A stretch of 64,000 bases of DNA from an uncultured Prevotellaceae bacterium (GCA_900318205.1 ONJS01000003.1:1-64000); one strand, 5' to 3'. Numbered from the stretch's first letter, positions 35,780-43,399 are shown. The notes: generated by a model not told the origin, from the sequence alone. Numbers and translations are program-made.

Positions 35780-36892
35780 TTATTGGAATCCCAAAATGTG
35801 GTAAACCTTGTTGACCATACCCAGGCGGTCGATGTCGGGGCGTGTCGAGAAGAAGAGGAAAATCAGGTCGCGCTCGGGAATCTTGCCGGCATAGATGGTG
35901 AAGCCGCCGTTATCGCCTAAATGATAGACATGGGTGGGCTGACCGGGATAATCCTGAATGAAGAAGCCGTAGCCATAGCCCGTGTAAGGCTGATAACCAT
36001 ACTCGGCATCAGCAGGAATCTGTACCCATGGATGATAGGCCAGACGCTTGCTGGATGCACTCCACACGCTATTGTCACGCAGGGCGCGTTCCCAACGCAC
36101 GAAGTCATTGATGGAGCAATAGAGAGCACCATCGGCTTTGGTACCGAAGAAACTCTCCTCACCGTAGTCATATTCCTGCCAAACACCCTTGCTATCACAC
36201 TCGTAGCCGTGTGCCATGTCAGCAATCTTGCGGTCAGGCTCAAAGTAACGGCAGGTCTTCATCCCAGCACGCCCGAAGACATTGTCGTGCATATAGGTCT
36301 CAAAGGGGATTCCTGTGGTCCGTTCTACAATCTGATAAATCAGCTGGAACGTGGGATTAATGTACTCGTATTGGGTACCAGGTTGGAAATTCAAGTGATT
36401 AAGGGTGCGCATATACTGCACCGACGTGACATCGTTGCTGTAGAGCACGAAGTTGCGGTCGTCGTGAGGTCGCGCATCGGGAATACCCGACGTGTGGCTC
36501 ATGATGTGATGCAAGGTGATATCACTGAAGAAAGGAGCCTGGAACTCGGGGAAGAACTTCGATAGCGGATCGTTGAGCGAGAGTTTGCCTTCCTCGGCCA
36601 GTTGCAATAAAGCCACCGCCGAGAACTGTTTAGATACCGAGGCGATGCAGAAGTTGGTCGCAAATGTTACTGGAGCCTTGGTCACCCTATCAGCCACGCC
36701 AAAGCAGCGGCTGTAGATCGTATCATTGCCCTGCATAATGAGCACGGCAGCGCCAGGTTCTGCAGGGTTATTGTACACTGCACTGAAAACCTCATCAATA
36801 CGCTGAGTCAATTCTTGATCACTCATGTTTCTTGCCTGTACAGCGGAGGAAAGTACCATCAACGCTGCAATTATCAATAATCTGTTTTTCAT
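35780..36892 (-). CDS. Secreted serine hydrolase, class C beta-lactamase fold
   Basis: Product of about 370 residues with a signal peptide (KNRLLIIAALMVLSSAVQA). Class C motifs: SxxK in IASVSKQFSAV (nucleophile serine near 85), the tyrosine motif in YEYINP, and the third-motif HLGDNGGF. Members act as D-amino acid peptidases, esterases or beta-lactamases; nothing here points to antibiotic resistance. Two adjacent ATG codons (36895 and 36892) are possible. The -7 box ends five bases before the first, so transcription starts at or next to the start codon. Confidence 0.9.
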   Translation of the reverse strand: MKNRLLIIAALMVLSSAVQARNMSDQELTQRIDEVFSAVYNNPAEPGAAVLIMQGNDTIYSRCFGVADRVTKAPVTFATNFCIASVSKQFSAVALLQLAEEGKLSLNDPLSKFFPEFQAPFFSDITLHHIMSHTSGIPDARPHDDRNFVLYSNDVTSVQYMRTLNHLNFQPGTQYEYINPTFQLIYQIVERTTGIPFETYMHDNVFGRAGMKTCRYFEPDRKIADMAHGYECDSKGVWQEYDYGEESFFGTKADGALYCSINDFVRWERALRDNSVWSASSKRLAYHPWVQIPADAEYGYQPYTGYGYGFFIQDYPGQPTHVYHLGDNGGFTIYAGKIPERDLIFLFFSTRPDIDRLGMVNKVYHILGFQ

Positions 36893-36899
36893 CATGGGG

Positions 36900-36930
36900 C
36901 AAAATTAGGCATTTTCTTCTTTAGGACAAA
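36900..36930 (-). promoter_or_regulatory. Complete Bacteroidetes promoter for the serine hydrolase, leaderless geometry
   Basis: On the reverse strand TTTG (36930-36927), 19 bases, TAATTTTG (36907-36900). The predicted start of transcription falls within a few bases of ATG at 36895 or 36892. Confidence 0.65.
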
Positions 36931-36941
36931 GAAGTGCACAT

Positions 36942-36975
36942 AAAAAAGATTCGCGGCGCTCCCGCGTCACGAATC
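36942..36975 (-). terminator. Rho-independent terminator on the reverse strand
   Basis: GATTCG at 36948-36953 pairs with CGAATC at 36970-36975, with GC-rich inner sequence. On the reverse strand the hairpin is followed by TTTTTT (complement of 36942-36947). It ends the alcohol dehydrogenase transcript or the candidate small RNA. Confidence 0.65.
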
Positions 36976-37094
36976 CTTCTGCAAATAACATTTCTCCAAA
37001 TTTATTAACTTTTAACTTGAATAGAATTGATGAAAAGTTGGAATTTAAATATATCCATATCTTAAACAGATAAAAAATATTTATCTCTAAGACA
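36942..37094 (-). ncRNA. Candidate small RNA between terminator and orphan promoter
   Basis: A -7 box TAACTTTG (reverse strand of 37098-37105), with TTTG words 18 or 22 bases further upstream, faces a terminator about 150 bases away. No open reading frame with a credible start lies between them. If transcribed it would make an RNA of roughly 150 nt with an AU-rich 5' part and a GC-rich 3' hairpin. This is inference from signals only; the box could instead be chance in AT-rich DNA. Confidence 0.35.
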
Positions 37095-37231
37095 TTGCAA
37101 AGTTACAACTATTTTTTTTAAAACAAACAAAAATACTAGAAAAAATCAATGAAAAAATGATTTTTTAGAGCAAAAATGTATTTTCACTTGTTGAAAAGGG
37201 ATTTTTGAGGACAAATTTATCCTAAATCTTC

Positions 37232-38404
37232 TTACAAGCAATTGCGGAAGATCACCTCAATGTCCTCTTGTTTGAGTGGTACAAATCCGGGCAGTACCCC
37301 ACCGGCGCATGACTTGCGTGCCATCACAGGGATGTGCTCATCATTGATACCAAGGGCAGTGAAAGTGCTGGTCAAGCCCAACGTGCCGAAGAGGAACTCC
37401 TTGGTCTTCTCAATGGCCTCACGGGCAATGTCCATAGCAGGCAATTTAGCATCAATGCCAAAGACATTTACACCATATTGCATATATTTGCTGACGGTCT
37501 TCTCACTCAAGCAATACTCCATCCATCTCGGTGTGATGATGGCCAGTCCCAGACCATGGGTGATGTCATAGTAGGCCGAAACCTCGTGCTCCATCGGGTG
37601 GCAGCTCCAAGCCTGACGCTTGCCGCCATCGACAAAGCCATTGATAGCCCATGACGAAGTCCACATCAGGTTTGCACGTGCCTCGTAGTTCTCAGGCTCC
37701 TTCATGGCGATAGGGGCATACTTGATGATGGTCTTCATCATACCCTCCATGAAGCAATCGAGCATGTAGAGGTCCTGATTCATATTGAAATAGACCTCAA
37801 AGATGTGGGACATCATATCGGCTGCACCACAGGCTGTCTGGTAGGGACTAACGGTATAGGTGACCGTCGGGTCAAGGAAGGACACCTTGGGTAACAACGT
37901 GGGATGCTCCACGCGACCAATCTTGTCGTTGGTCTCGGGGTTGCTGATGACACCTCCGGCATCCATTTCACTACCCGTTGCCGAGAGTGTGAGCACACTG
38001 ATGATAGGCAACGCCTCGGTAATGGGAGCCCATTTCTCATTGAAGAAGTCCCACGGGTCGTGATCCACCTTGGCACCTGCCGCCATAAACTTGGTGGCAT
38101 CAATTGTCGAGCCGCCACCTACAGCCAGCAACACATCGATATTGTGTTCCTTACACATCTGGGCACCGCGGCGCACGCTGTCGATGCGAGGATTAGGCTC
38201 AATACCTGAGAGTTCAAACAGTTCCATGCCGGCTTTCTTCACCTCGGCAACCACACTGTCATAGAGACCTGTGCGCTTGATGGAACCCCCACCATAGGTA
38301 AGCAGCACGCGCTTGCCATATTTACTGAGCTCTTCACTGAGGTGATGCAACTGATTCTCACCAAAATAAACCTTTACAGGAATGTTATAGACAAAATTAT
38401 TCAT
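37232..38404 (-). CDS. Iron-containing alcohol dehydrogenase (BDH/YqhD type)
   Basis: Product of 390 residues of the group III alcohol dehydrogenase family, butanol dehydrogenase/YqhD branch. Visible are the nucleotide-binding loops LLTYGGGSIKRTG and AVGGGSTIDATKF, the ATGSEMDAGGVI segment, and metal-ligand positions in AADMMSHIFEVYF (D and H) and HPMEHEVSAYYDITHGLG (two histidines). The enzyme reduces aldehydes to alcohols with NAD(P)H; YqhD-like forms prefer NADPH and clear reactive aldehydes. No signal peptide, so it is cytoplasmic. It starts 26 bases after the DUF362 gene and is likely cotranscribed with it. Confidence 0.94.
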   Translation of the reverse strand: MNNFVYNIPVKVYFGENQLHHLSEELSKYGKRVLLTYGGGSIKRTGLYDSVVAEVKKAGMELFELSGIEPNPRIDSVRRGAQMCKEHNIDVLLAVGGGSTIDATKFMAAGAKVDHDPWDFFNEKWAPITEALPIISVLTLSATGSEMDAGGVISNPETNDKIGRVEHPTLLPKVSFLDPTVTYTVSPYQTACGAADMMSHIFEVYFNMNQDLYMLDCFMEGMMKTIIKYAPIAMKEPENYEARANLMWTSSWAINGFVDGGKRQAWSCHPMEHEVSAYYDITHGLGLAIITPRWMEYCLSEKTVSKYMQYGVNVFGIDAKLPAMDIAREAIEKTKEFLFGTLGLTSTFTALGINDEHIPVMARKSCAGGVLPGFVPLKQEDIEVIFRNCL

Positions 38405-38430
38405 TGTTTCTGGGTAGTTTAACTATTGAT

Positions 38431-39375
38431 TTAGAGTTTAACGATTACATAGTTTTTGGAACCGAGGCCAATATGCTCGGCCCAGTCGATGGTGTGGGTG
38501 CCATGACGGCTGTTGATGCGTTCAATAAGGGGTGCATTGTCGTCACCAGTCTTAGCCTTGTGGTTCATCACCATCTGAACACAAGCCCAGTCAAGCGCCA
38601 CGGGATCGAGACTAGCCATGATACCCATATCCTTGAGCATGGGCTTCTCGGGGGTACCGTCACAATCGCAGTCAACCGACATGTTGTTCATCACATTAAT
38701 ATAAATGACACGACCACCCATATAGTTGTGAACGGCTTGGGCTGCTGCAGCCATCGACTCCAGGAATCCATCCTGGTTCTCAATGTGGTTCCACGCGTCA
38801 CCCGCATCGTCGGTGTAACCTGCTGAGTGGATATAGGCCTTACCAGCAGTGCTGGCGACACCGATTGAGGCGTTCTTCAAGACACCACCATAGCCACCCA
38901 TGGCATGACCCTTGAAATGAGCCAGGTTGATCATCCAATCATAGTTAGCCAGATGGTCACCAACAATGTCATACTTGATGTGGGTGCGATCCTTAACGGG
39001 AATACGCATCTGGCCGAACTCATCCATAATATCCACGGCAAAGATAGAGTCAAAGCCATGTTCATGGATCGTTTGCCAATGCTTGCTCACATCCTGGCGC
39101 GAACCGCCATAGGCCGTACAGCACTCAACGATGGTGCCGTTCACTTCATCCACCAGGTTGCGGATAAGTGTTGGCTTCAAGTAATGGTTATTGCCAGCCT
39201 CGCCTGTACTGATTTTCACAGCGACACGTCCTGTGGGCTCCACACCGAGCGCCTTATAAATCTTGACCAGTGACTCGGGCGATATTTCGGTCGTGTAATA
39301 CACCTTGCTTTGAGCATTAGCCGTGAAAGCCAACAAAGCAGCCATTAAAACAGTTAAAAATGTTGCTTTTTTCAT
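38431..39375 (-). CDS. Exported DUF362 protein
   Basis: Product of 314 residues with a signal peptide (MKKATFLTVLMAALLAFTANA). DUF362 features include VAVKISTGEAGNNHYLKP, NLAHFKGHAMGGYGGVLKNASIG and the late INVMNNMSVDCDCDG followed by MGIMASLDPVALDWACV. Many DUF362 proteins have a ferredoxin domain in addition; none is visible, but cysteines remain in CDCDG and in ECCTAYGG. Function is unknown; iron-sulphur or metal binding is possible. It is the first gene of an operon with the alcohol dehydrogenase. Confidence 0.87.
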   Translation of the reverse strand: MKKATFLTVLMAALLAFTANAQSKVYYTTEISPESLVKIYKALGVEPTGRVAVKISTGEAGNNHYLKPTLIRNLVDEVNGTIVECCTAYGGSRQDVSKHWQTIHEHGFDSIFAVDIMDEFGQMRIPVKDRTHIKYDIVGDHLANYDWMINLAHFKGHAMGGYGGVLKNASIGVASTAGKAYIHSAGYTDDAGDAWNHIENQDGFLESMAAAAQAVHNYMGGRVIYINVMNNMSVDCDCDGTPEKPMLKDMGIMASLDPVALDWACVQMVMNHKAKTGDDNAPLIERINSRHGTHTIDWAEHIGLGSKNYVIVKL

Positions 39376-39410
39376 TGCTCTTGTTGTTTATTCATCATTA
39401 TTTTTCAGCG

Positions 39411-39442
39411 CAAATATACGACATTTTCATGACACATCACAA
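39411..39442 (-). promoter_or_regulatory. Bacteroidetes promoter for the DUF362-alcohol dehydrogenase operon
   Basis: The reverse strand has TTG (39442-39440), 21 bases, TATATTTG (39418-39411). The leader is about 30 bases. Confidence 0.65.
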
Positions 39443-39510
39443 CCTCACGACCGCGCAAGGTTAGTTTTTGCCACAAAATTCAGACAAGCAGTGCGCTAAA
39501 TGAATGAATC

Positions 39511-40089
39511 CTATTTTAATGAATTTGTCCAAGTGATGATATCACTTTCACTCATATAGTTGAAATTCTTGGGTTCAACCCAGTTGGCACCAGGAGCCGA
39601 AGGCTTGAGATATCTCAAGGTCTCGCCAGCACCACTACCGCCTGAAGTAAAGAAGGGAACAATGGTCTTTCCTGTCATGTCATACTGCTCCAGGAACGTG
39701 TTGATAATCGTTGGAGCGATATACCACCAGATGGGGAATCCGACAAAAACGGTATTGTACTGAGCCATGTTCTCCACCTTGCTAGCAACTGCAGGGCGAC
39801 TTGACTTATCGGCCATTTCAACGCTGCTGCGGCTGTTCTTGTTGTTCCAGTTCAAGTCAGCAGATGTATAGGGGACTTCAGGAACAATTTCATGCAGGTC
39901 AGCATGAATAGCCTTGGCGAGGCGAGTAGCCGCTTCCATTGTCGTACCGGTCGCGCTGAAGTAAGCCACCAGTGTTTTGTTTCCATCGTTGTTCATATAC
40001 TCATTTCGGTTTAGGTCATCATTTGCAGCCATCACGCTCATTGTCATGGCGCAAGTAATGATAAAAGTGATTAAACGTTTGATTTTCAT
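39511..40089 (-). CDS. Exported flavodoxin
   Basis: Product of 192 residues with a signal peptide (KRLITFIITCAMTMSVMA). The flavodoxin fold begins KTLVAYFSATGTT, the phosphate-binding loop S-x-T-G-T-T, and continues with FVGFPIWWYIAPTIINTFLEQYD and IVPFFTSGGSGAGET, which bind the FMN ring. Flavodoxins are normally cytoplasmic; an exported one suggests periplasmic electron transfer or thiol/flavin chemistry. Its ATG overlaps the TGA of the upstream flavodoxin gene (ATGA at 40086-40089), so both are translated together. Confidence 0.9.
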   Translation of the reverse strand: MKIKRLITFIITCAMTMSVMAANDDLNRNEYMNNDGNKTLVAYFSATGTTMEAATRLAKAIHADLHEIVPEVPYTSADLNWNNKNSRSSVEMADKSSRPAVASKVENMAQYNTVFVGFPIWWYIAPTIINTFLEQYDMTGKTIVPFFTSGGSGAGETLRYLKPSAPGANWVEPKNFNYMSESDIITWTNSLK

Positions 40090-41204
40090 TTTTCTAATAT
40101 CAAATTAATTAATGCAGTAACATCGCCAATACTTACTTCGCCGTCAGTGTTAACATCTGCTGCATCATTCATTGATGCATTGTCCGATAAGATCACATCA
40201 ATCAGGTCAGTCACGTCACCGATGGTTACTTCGCCGTCACCATTCACATCACCGGGAATGACTTCATATAATGTAAAAGTAACCGTTGCGTCACCTGTAC
40301 CCACGGCCTCGGCCAATCCTGTCGGGTCATCTATCCAAGCAATGCGGGTATAGGAATAGCTGGTATTGAAAGTTTTATAGAACAATACTACACACGACGA
40401 GCCATAAAGCATGATGTCGCCTGTATGGATTGTTCCAGGATTGGATGCGTTTTTAGGCAGATTGTCGCTCAAATAATAATACTTCTCATTACCGTTGAGC
40501 TCAGTCATAGAAATTGTCATCGGCAACAGATTCTTAAATGCTTCACCTGTGGCACTATTGTCTATCGTAGCAAGGAAGGTCTTACCACCCACAATGACGC
40601 GCATCTTGTTGCTATTGGGAAGCTCTATTTCGGGCAGGATGGTTTCTACCCATTCGCTGGCAAGCTCAGCTATTCTTGAACGACCATTATAATTCACATG
40701 AAGGGGATTGCCCAAAAAGACGCAATCAGGTAAAGTGTTGTGGGCATCAACAACTACATTTGAGATACCGCTACTCCAGCTGGTTACGGCCAAGGCGACT
40801 TGCTTATTACTGAGTTTGGCAGCATGATTGTGCAGGAAAGTCAACATAGGGTTGGCCATCTTCCCGTTCCACAAGGGTGTGCAGATAAAGATAGCGTCCC
40901 ACTGGTCAAAGCTATCAACAGAGGTATTAATCTCGGGCCAGATACCATTATCAATCTGGCTGCGCTCATTGTTGGCATATGTGTAAGTCGTCTGACTTTC
41001 AGGGCGCGGATAATTGCCATGGTCAACAACCTCAAGTAAGGTACCACCGCAATTTTCAGCAATATTCTCGGCCAACGTCTTGGTCACGCCACTATAGCTA
41101 TAATACAGGACAAGGCATTTCGCCTGATTTTCAGAAACCACTTCGGCATGAGAGAAATGATTAAACATCATCATGACGAATATAAACAAGAAAAATCTTT
41201 TCAT
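40086..41204 (-). CDS. Exported flavodoxin / cyclophilin-like / dockerin-like fusion protein
   Basis: Product of 372 residues. A signal peptide runs to about residue 20. A flavodoxin domain covers 28-190 (CLVLYYSYSGVTKTLAENIA, FICTPLWNGKMANPMLTFL, VTSWSSGISN). A cyclophilin-like beta-barrel covers 200-313 (MRVIVGGKTFLATIDNSATG, FKNLLPMTISMTELNGNEKY, TGDIMLYGSSCVVLFY). Two dockerin-like calcium repeats close the protein, 317-372 (GDVNGDGEVTIGDV, DVNTDGEVSIGDVTALI). Flavodoxin-cyclophilin pairs are known from gut bacteria; the added dockerin-like tail matches that of the endonuclease in this window and suggests a shared attachment or assembly mode. First gene of the flavodoxin pair. Confidence 0.88.
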   Translation of the reverse strand: MKRFFLFIFVMMMFNHFSHAEVVSENQAKCLVLYYSYSGVTKTLAENIAENCGGTLLEVVDHGNYPRPESQTTYTYANNERSQIDNGIWPEINTSVDSFDQWDAIFICTPLWNGKMANPMLTFLHNHAAKLSNKQVALAVTSWSSGISNVVVDAHNTLPDCVFLGNPLHVNYNGRSRIAELASEWVETILPEIELPNSNKMRVIVGGKTFLATIDNSATGEAFKNLLPMTISMTELNGNEKYYYLSDNLPKNASNPGTIHTGDIMLYGSSCVVLFYKTFNTSYSYTRIAWIDDPTGLAEAVGTGDATVTFTLYEVIPGDVNGDGEVTIGDVTDLIDVILSDNASMNDAADVNTDGEVSIGDVTALINLILEK

Positions 41205-41232
41205 AACAAGTAATTAATTGATTAACACGCTG

Positions 41233-41240
41233 CAAAATTA
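41233..41240 (-). promoter_or_regulatory. Bacteroidetes -7 box for the flavodoxin pair
   Basis: The reverse strand reads TAATTTTG (TAnnTTTG), 28 bases ahead of the ATG at 41204. No matching -33 element was found. Confidence 0.5.
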
Positions 41241-41332
41241 TGAACAAACACAATTAGAGCTGATACCTTTTTTACTGAACTAATTACCAAAAATTCAGTT
41301 TCTTGATAAAGTCAGAAAGCATGCAGTTACAA

Positions 41333-41464
41333 CGGCGGCTCGGATTTGCTCAAATAAATTTGGCAAATCTCTCGCCTTGCACTACGTTGGGGACTCTGTC
41401 CCCGAAATTAGGCGGCGGCTCGGATTTGCTCAAATAAATTTGGCAAATCTCTCGCCTTGCACTA
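41333..41464 (+). repeat. Direct repeat of a 52-bp hairpin/promoter unit, 80 bp apart
   Basis: Positions 41333-41384 and 41413-41464 are identical. Each copy has GATTTGC...GCAAATC arms around CAAAT-AA-ATTTG, a 12-bp hairpin that contains TTTG. Between the copies lies a second hairpin, GGGGAC-TCT-GTCCCC (41389-41403). The second copy runs into a perfect promoter; the first is broken at the -7 position (TACGTTGG). Confidence 0.9.
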
Positions 41465-41470
41465 ATTTTG
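41439..41470 (+). promoter_or_regulatory. Complete Bacteroidetes promoter formed by the second repeat copy
   Basis: TTTG at 41439-41442, 20 bases, TAATTTTG at 41463-41470. The -33 element is in the hairpin stem, so folding and promoter use overlap. It drives the B3/B4 gene with a leader of about 23 bases. Confidence 0.75.
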
Positions 41471-41496
41471 CAGTCAAAAATCGGAGAACGATAGCA

Positions 41497-42174
41497 ATGA
41501 TCAACATTCATATAGACCACAGGATACTGGAAGCCTGTCCCGAAACACGCATAGGGCTCATCAGTGCAACGGTAGTGAACGACCCGACGTGCGATGAATT
41601 ATGGGCCGAGATAGAAGCTGCTGCCGAGGACATCAAACAGCGATATGAACTGCTGGAAATCAACCAACGTCCAGCCATTGCCGGGACACGACATCTGTAT
41701 AAAGCATTGGGCAAGGATCCAAGCCGTTACCGTGTATCCAGTGAGGCATTGTGCCGACGCATCATCCGCGGACTCGGCATTTATCGTCTGACGACACTTA
41801 TCGACGTGGTTAATCTGGTGTCTATCAAGAGCGGATATGCCATCAGCGGGCTTGACGGAGACCGCATCGAGGGCGACACGCTGACGATGAGTGTGGGCAC
41901 TGCCGAAGATGTCTATCACGGCATCGGGCGCGGCGTGCTCAACATCGAGGGGATGCCTGTATATCGTGACGCGGCAGGTCCCATCGCTACACCGACCAGT
42001 GACGAGGAGCGCACCAAGTTCATCGAACAGACCGTCAGGGCGCAAATCAACATCAATGCCTTTGCCCCCGAGATGCCGCTTGAAGATGCCGTCAACTGGA
42101 TGGCTGCATTATTGACGAAATATGCCCACGCCACTAATGTAGAAACATCGATTTATAACCCAAAACAACAATAA
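41497..42174 (+). CDS. B3/B4 domain protein (PheT-like tRNA-editing fold)
   Basis: Product of 225 residues covering a stand-alone B3/B4 domain, as in the beta subunit of phenylalanyl-tRNA synthetase, where it edits misacylated tRNA. Typical segments are TRHLYKALGKDPSRYRVSSEAL, RLTTLIDVVNLVSIKSGYAIS and GLDGDRIEGDTLTMSVG. The domain alone could act on aminoacyl-tRNA or a small amino-acid substrate; this is inference. The ATG at 41497 lies behind the promoter, and a longer frame starting earlier overlaps it. A TsaC-family gene follows after 4 bases. Confidence 0.85.
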   Translation: MINIHIDHRILEACPETRIGLISATVVNDPTCDELWAEIEAAAEDIKQRYELLEINQRPAIAGTRHLYKALGKDPSRYRVSSEALCRRIIRGLGIYRLTTLIDVVNLVSIKSGYAISGLDGDRIEGDTLTMSVGTAEDVYHGIGRGVLNIEGMPVYRDAAGPIATPTSDEERTKFIEQTVRAQININAFAPEMPLEDAVNWMAALLTKYAHATNVETSIYNPKQQ

Positions 42175-42178
42175 ACAA

Positions 42179-42784
42179 ATGGAAATTTTAGAAATCATTG
42201 AAAAGAATGTCAACCAGCGCCACATCGACCATATCGTCGAGACGCTCAAGGACGGTGGTCTCATCATCTACCCCACCGATACCGTCTATGCACTGGGTTG
42301 TGACGCGCTCAACAACCAAGCCATTGAGCGCATCTGCTCGATCAAGGAAATGAAATCGGCCAAGACCAACCTGTCCATTATCTGTGATGATATCTCACAG
42401 GTGGCTCAGTACGCCAAATTTGACAATACACAGTTCCGACTGATGAAGTCCAACCTGCCGGGACCGTTTACCTTCATCTTCCCTGCCCTTTCCAAGTTGC
42501 CCAAAGCCTTTAAGGGCCGTCGCACGGTGGGCATCCGTATTCCCGATAACGAAATCGCCTTGTCCATCGTTCGCACGCTGGGAGGTCCTATCCTGACCAC
42601 CTCGGTGCCTGGCGATGACGAGGACTATCGTTGCGAGCCCGGACTGATGGCCGAAGCCTTTGAGTCACAGGTTGATATCGTCATTGACGCTGGTCGTGGT
42701 CAGCTCATGCCATCCACCATCGTGGATTGCACCGGTAGCGATCCCGAAATCACCCGTCAAGGCAAGGGAGAACTGATAAGTTAG
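42179..42784 (+). CDS. L-threonylcarbamoyladenylate synthase family protein (TsaC/Sua5/YciO)
   Basis: Product of 201 residues of the YrdC fold, with the N-terminal KDGGLIIYPTDTVYALGCDA, the lysine/arginine pocket residues in SIKEMKSAKTNLSIIC, the LPGPFTFIFPA segment and GRRTVGIRIPDNEIALSIV. It should make threonylcarbamoyl-AMP for the t6A modification of tRNAs reading ANN codons. The related YciO branch, of unclear function, is a second choice. It is tightly linked to the B3/B4 gene, giving two tRNA-associated folds in one operon. The TAG stop (42782-42784) lies in the first unit of a heptamer array. Confidence 0.86.
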   Translation: MEILEIIEKNVNQRHIDHIVETLKDGGLIIYPTDTVYALGCDALNNQAIERICSIKEMKSAKTNLSIICDDISQVAQYAKFDNTQFRLMKSNLPGPFTFIFPALSKLPKAFKGRRTVGIRIPDNEIALSIVRTLGGPILTTSVPGDDEDYRCEPGLMAEAFESQVDIVIDAGRGQLMPSTIVDCTGSDPEITRQGKGELIS

Positions 42785-42820
42785 GAGTTAGAAGTTAGAA
42801 GTTAGGAGTTAGAAGTTGAT
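42779..42820 (+). repeat. Heptamer array (AGTTAGR) across the TsaC-family stop codon
   Basis: Six in-phase units AGTTAGG, AGTTAGA, AGTTAGA, AGTTAGG, AGTTAGA, AGTTGAT. The first one supplies the TAG stop. A GC core (CATCCGC) follows, as in other arrays. Confidence 0.9.
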
Positions 42821-42866
42821 AGCATCCGCACTCGGAGTGCTGAAGATCAATATAACAATGACAAAT

Positions 42867-43331
42867 ATGAAAAAGATAATCTTTTGCTTGATGGCAGTGC
42901 TCTTGCTTGCCGCATGCAACAAAAAGACTGAGAATCAAAAGAGTAGCGAAGCAGCTGGCGGTAATCAGGCGACCCAAAGTGAGATGTCTGTCGCCAGTCC
43001 TGATGATGAAGGCCAGACCGAATGGATCAAGCAGACCACTATCATGAGTTCCAAACCGATGGTGATTGACTTCTTTGCCACATGGTGTGGCCCATGCAAG
43101 CAGTTGGCCCCCATCCTCGACGAGATTGAGCAAAATCACAAGGGTGAAGTCATCTTCAGACGTATCGACGTTGACCAGGAACCCGAGATGGCCATGGAAT
43201 TTGGTGTAGAATCCATTCCCATGCTGATGTTTGTCACTCCCAAGGGAGATTATCAGACAATTGTGGGAGTTCAACCAGCCGAAGTCATCGAAGCTAAAAT
43301 TGCTGAACTGCTCAAACGCAGTGCCAAATAA
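42867..43331 (+). CDS. Thioredoxin-fold lipoprotein
   Basis: Product of 154 residues with a lipoprotein signal (MKKIIFCLMAVLLLAAC) and a low-complexity linker to about residue 50. The thioredoxin domain has FFATWCGPCKQLAP with the CGPC pair and the cis-proline motif ESIPMLMF. It is anchored in a membrane facing the periplasm and probably reduces or exchanges disulphides there. An ATG nine bases earlier (42858) is possible; 42867 gives the usual short basic n-region. It follows the TsaC-family gene across a heptamer array, and a strong terminator follows. Confidence 0.9.
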   Translation: MKKIIFCLMAVLLLAACNKKTENQKSSEAAGGNQATQSEMSVASPDDEGQTEWIKQTTIMSSKPMVIDFFATWCGPCKQLAPILDEIEQNHKGEVIFRRIDVDQEPEMAMEFGVESIPMLMFVTPKGDYQTIVGVQPAEVIEAKIAELLKRSAK

Positions 43332-43365
43332 CAATTAACATTGGGCATAAAACTGCTCTTCAAGG

Positions 43366-43399
43366 TGCTAAAAGGACAAAATATTGTCCTTTTTGGCAT
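43366..43399 (+). terminator. Rho-independent terminator before lpxD
   Basis: AAAAGGACAA pairs with TTGTCCTTTT and the stem extends through TGC/GCA, with TTTTT on the descending arm. It separates the thioredoxin lipoprotein gene from the lpx operon. Confidence 0.8.

Noticed and set aside
35780-36892. Class C beta-lactamase fold as an antibiotic resistance gene
   Set aside because: The fold is shared by many peptidases and esterases, and nothing specific to beta-lactam hydrolysis is visible.
41389-41403. GGGGAC-TCT-GTCCCC hairpin as a separate terminator
   Set aside because: No T-run follows and it lies between the two copies of the promoter unit, so it was treated as part of that repeat region.
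42779-42820. Heptamer arrays as a CRISPR array
   Set aside because: Units are 7 bp without spacers, and no cas gene is in the window.
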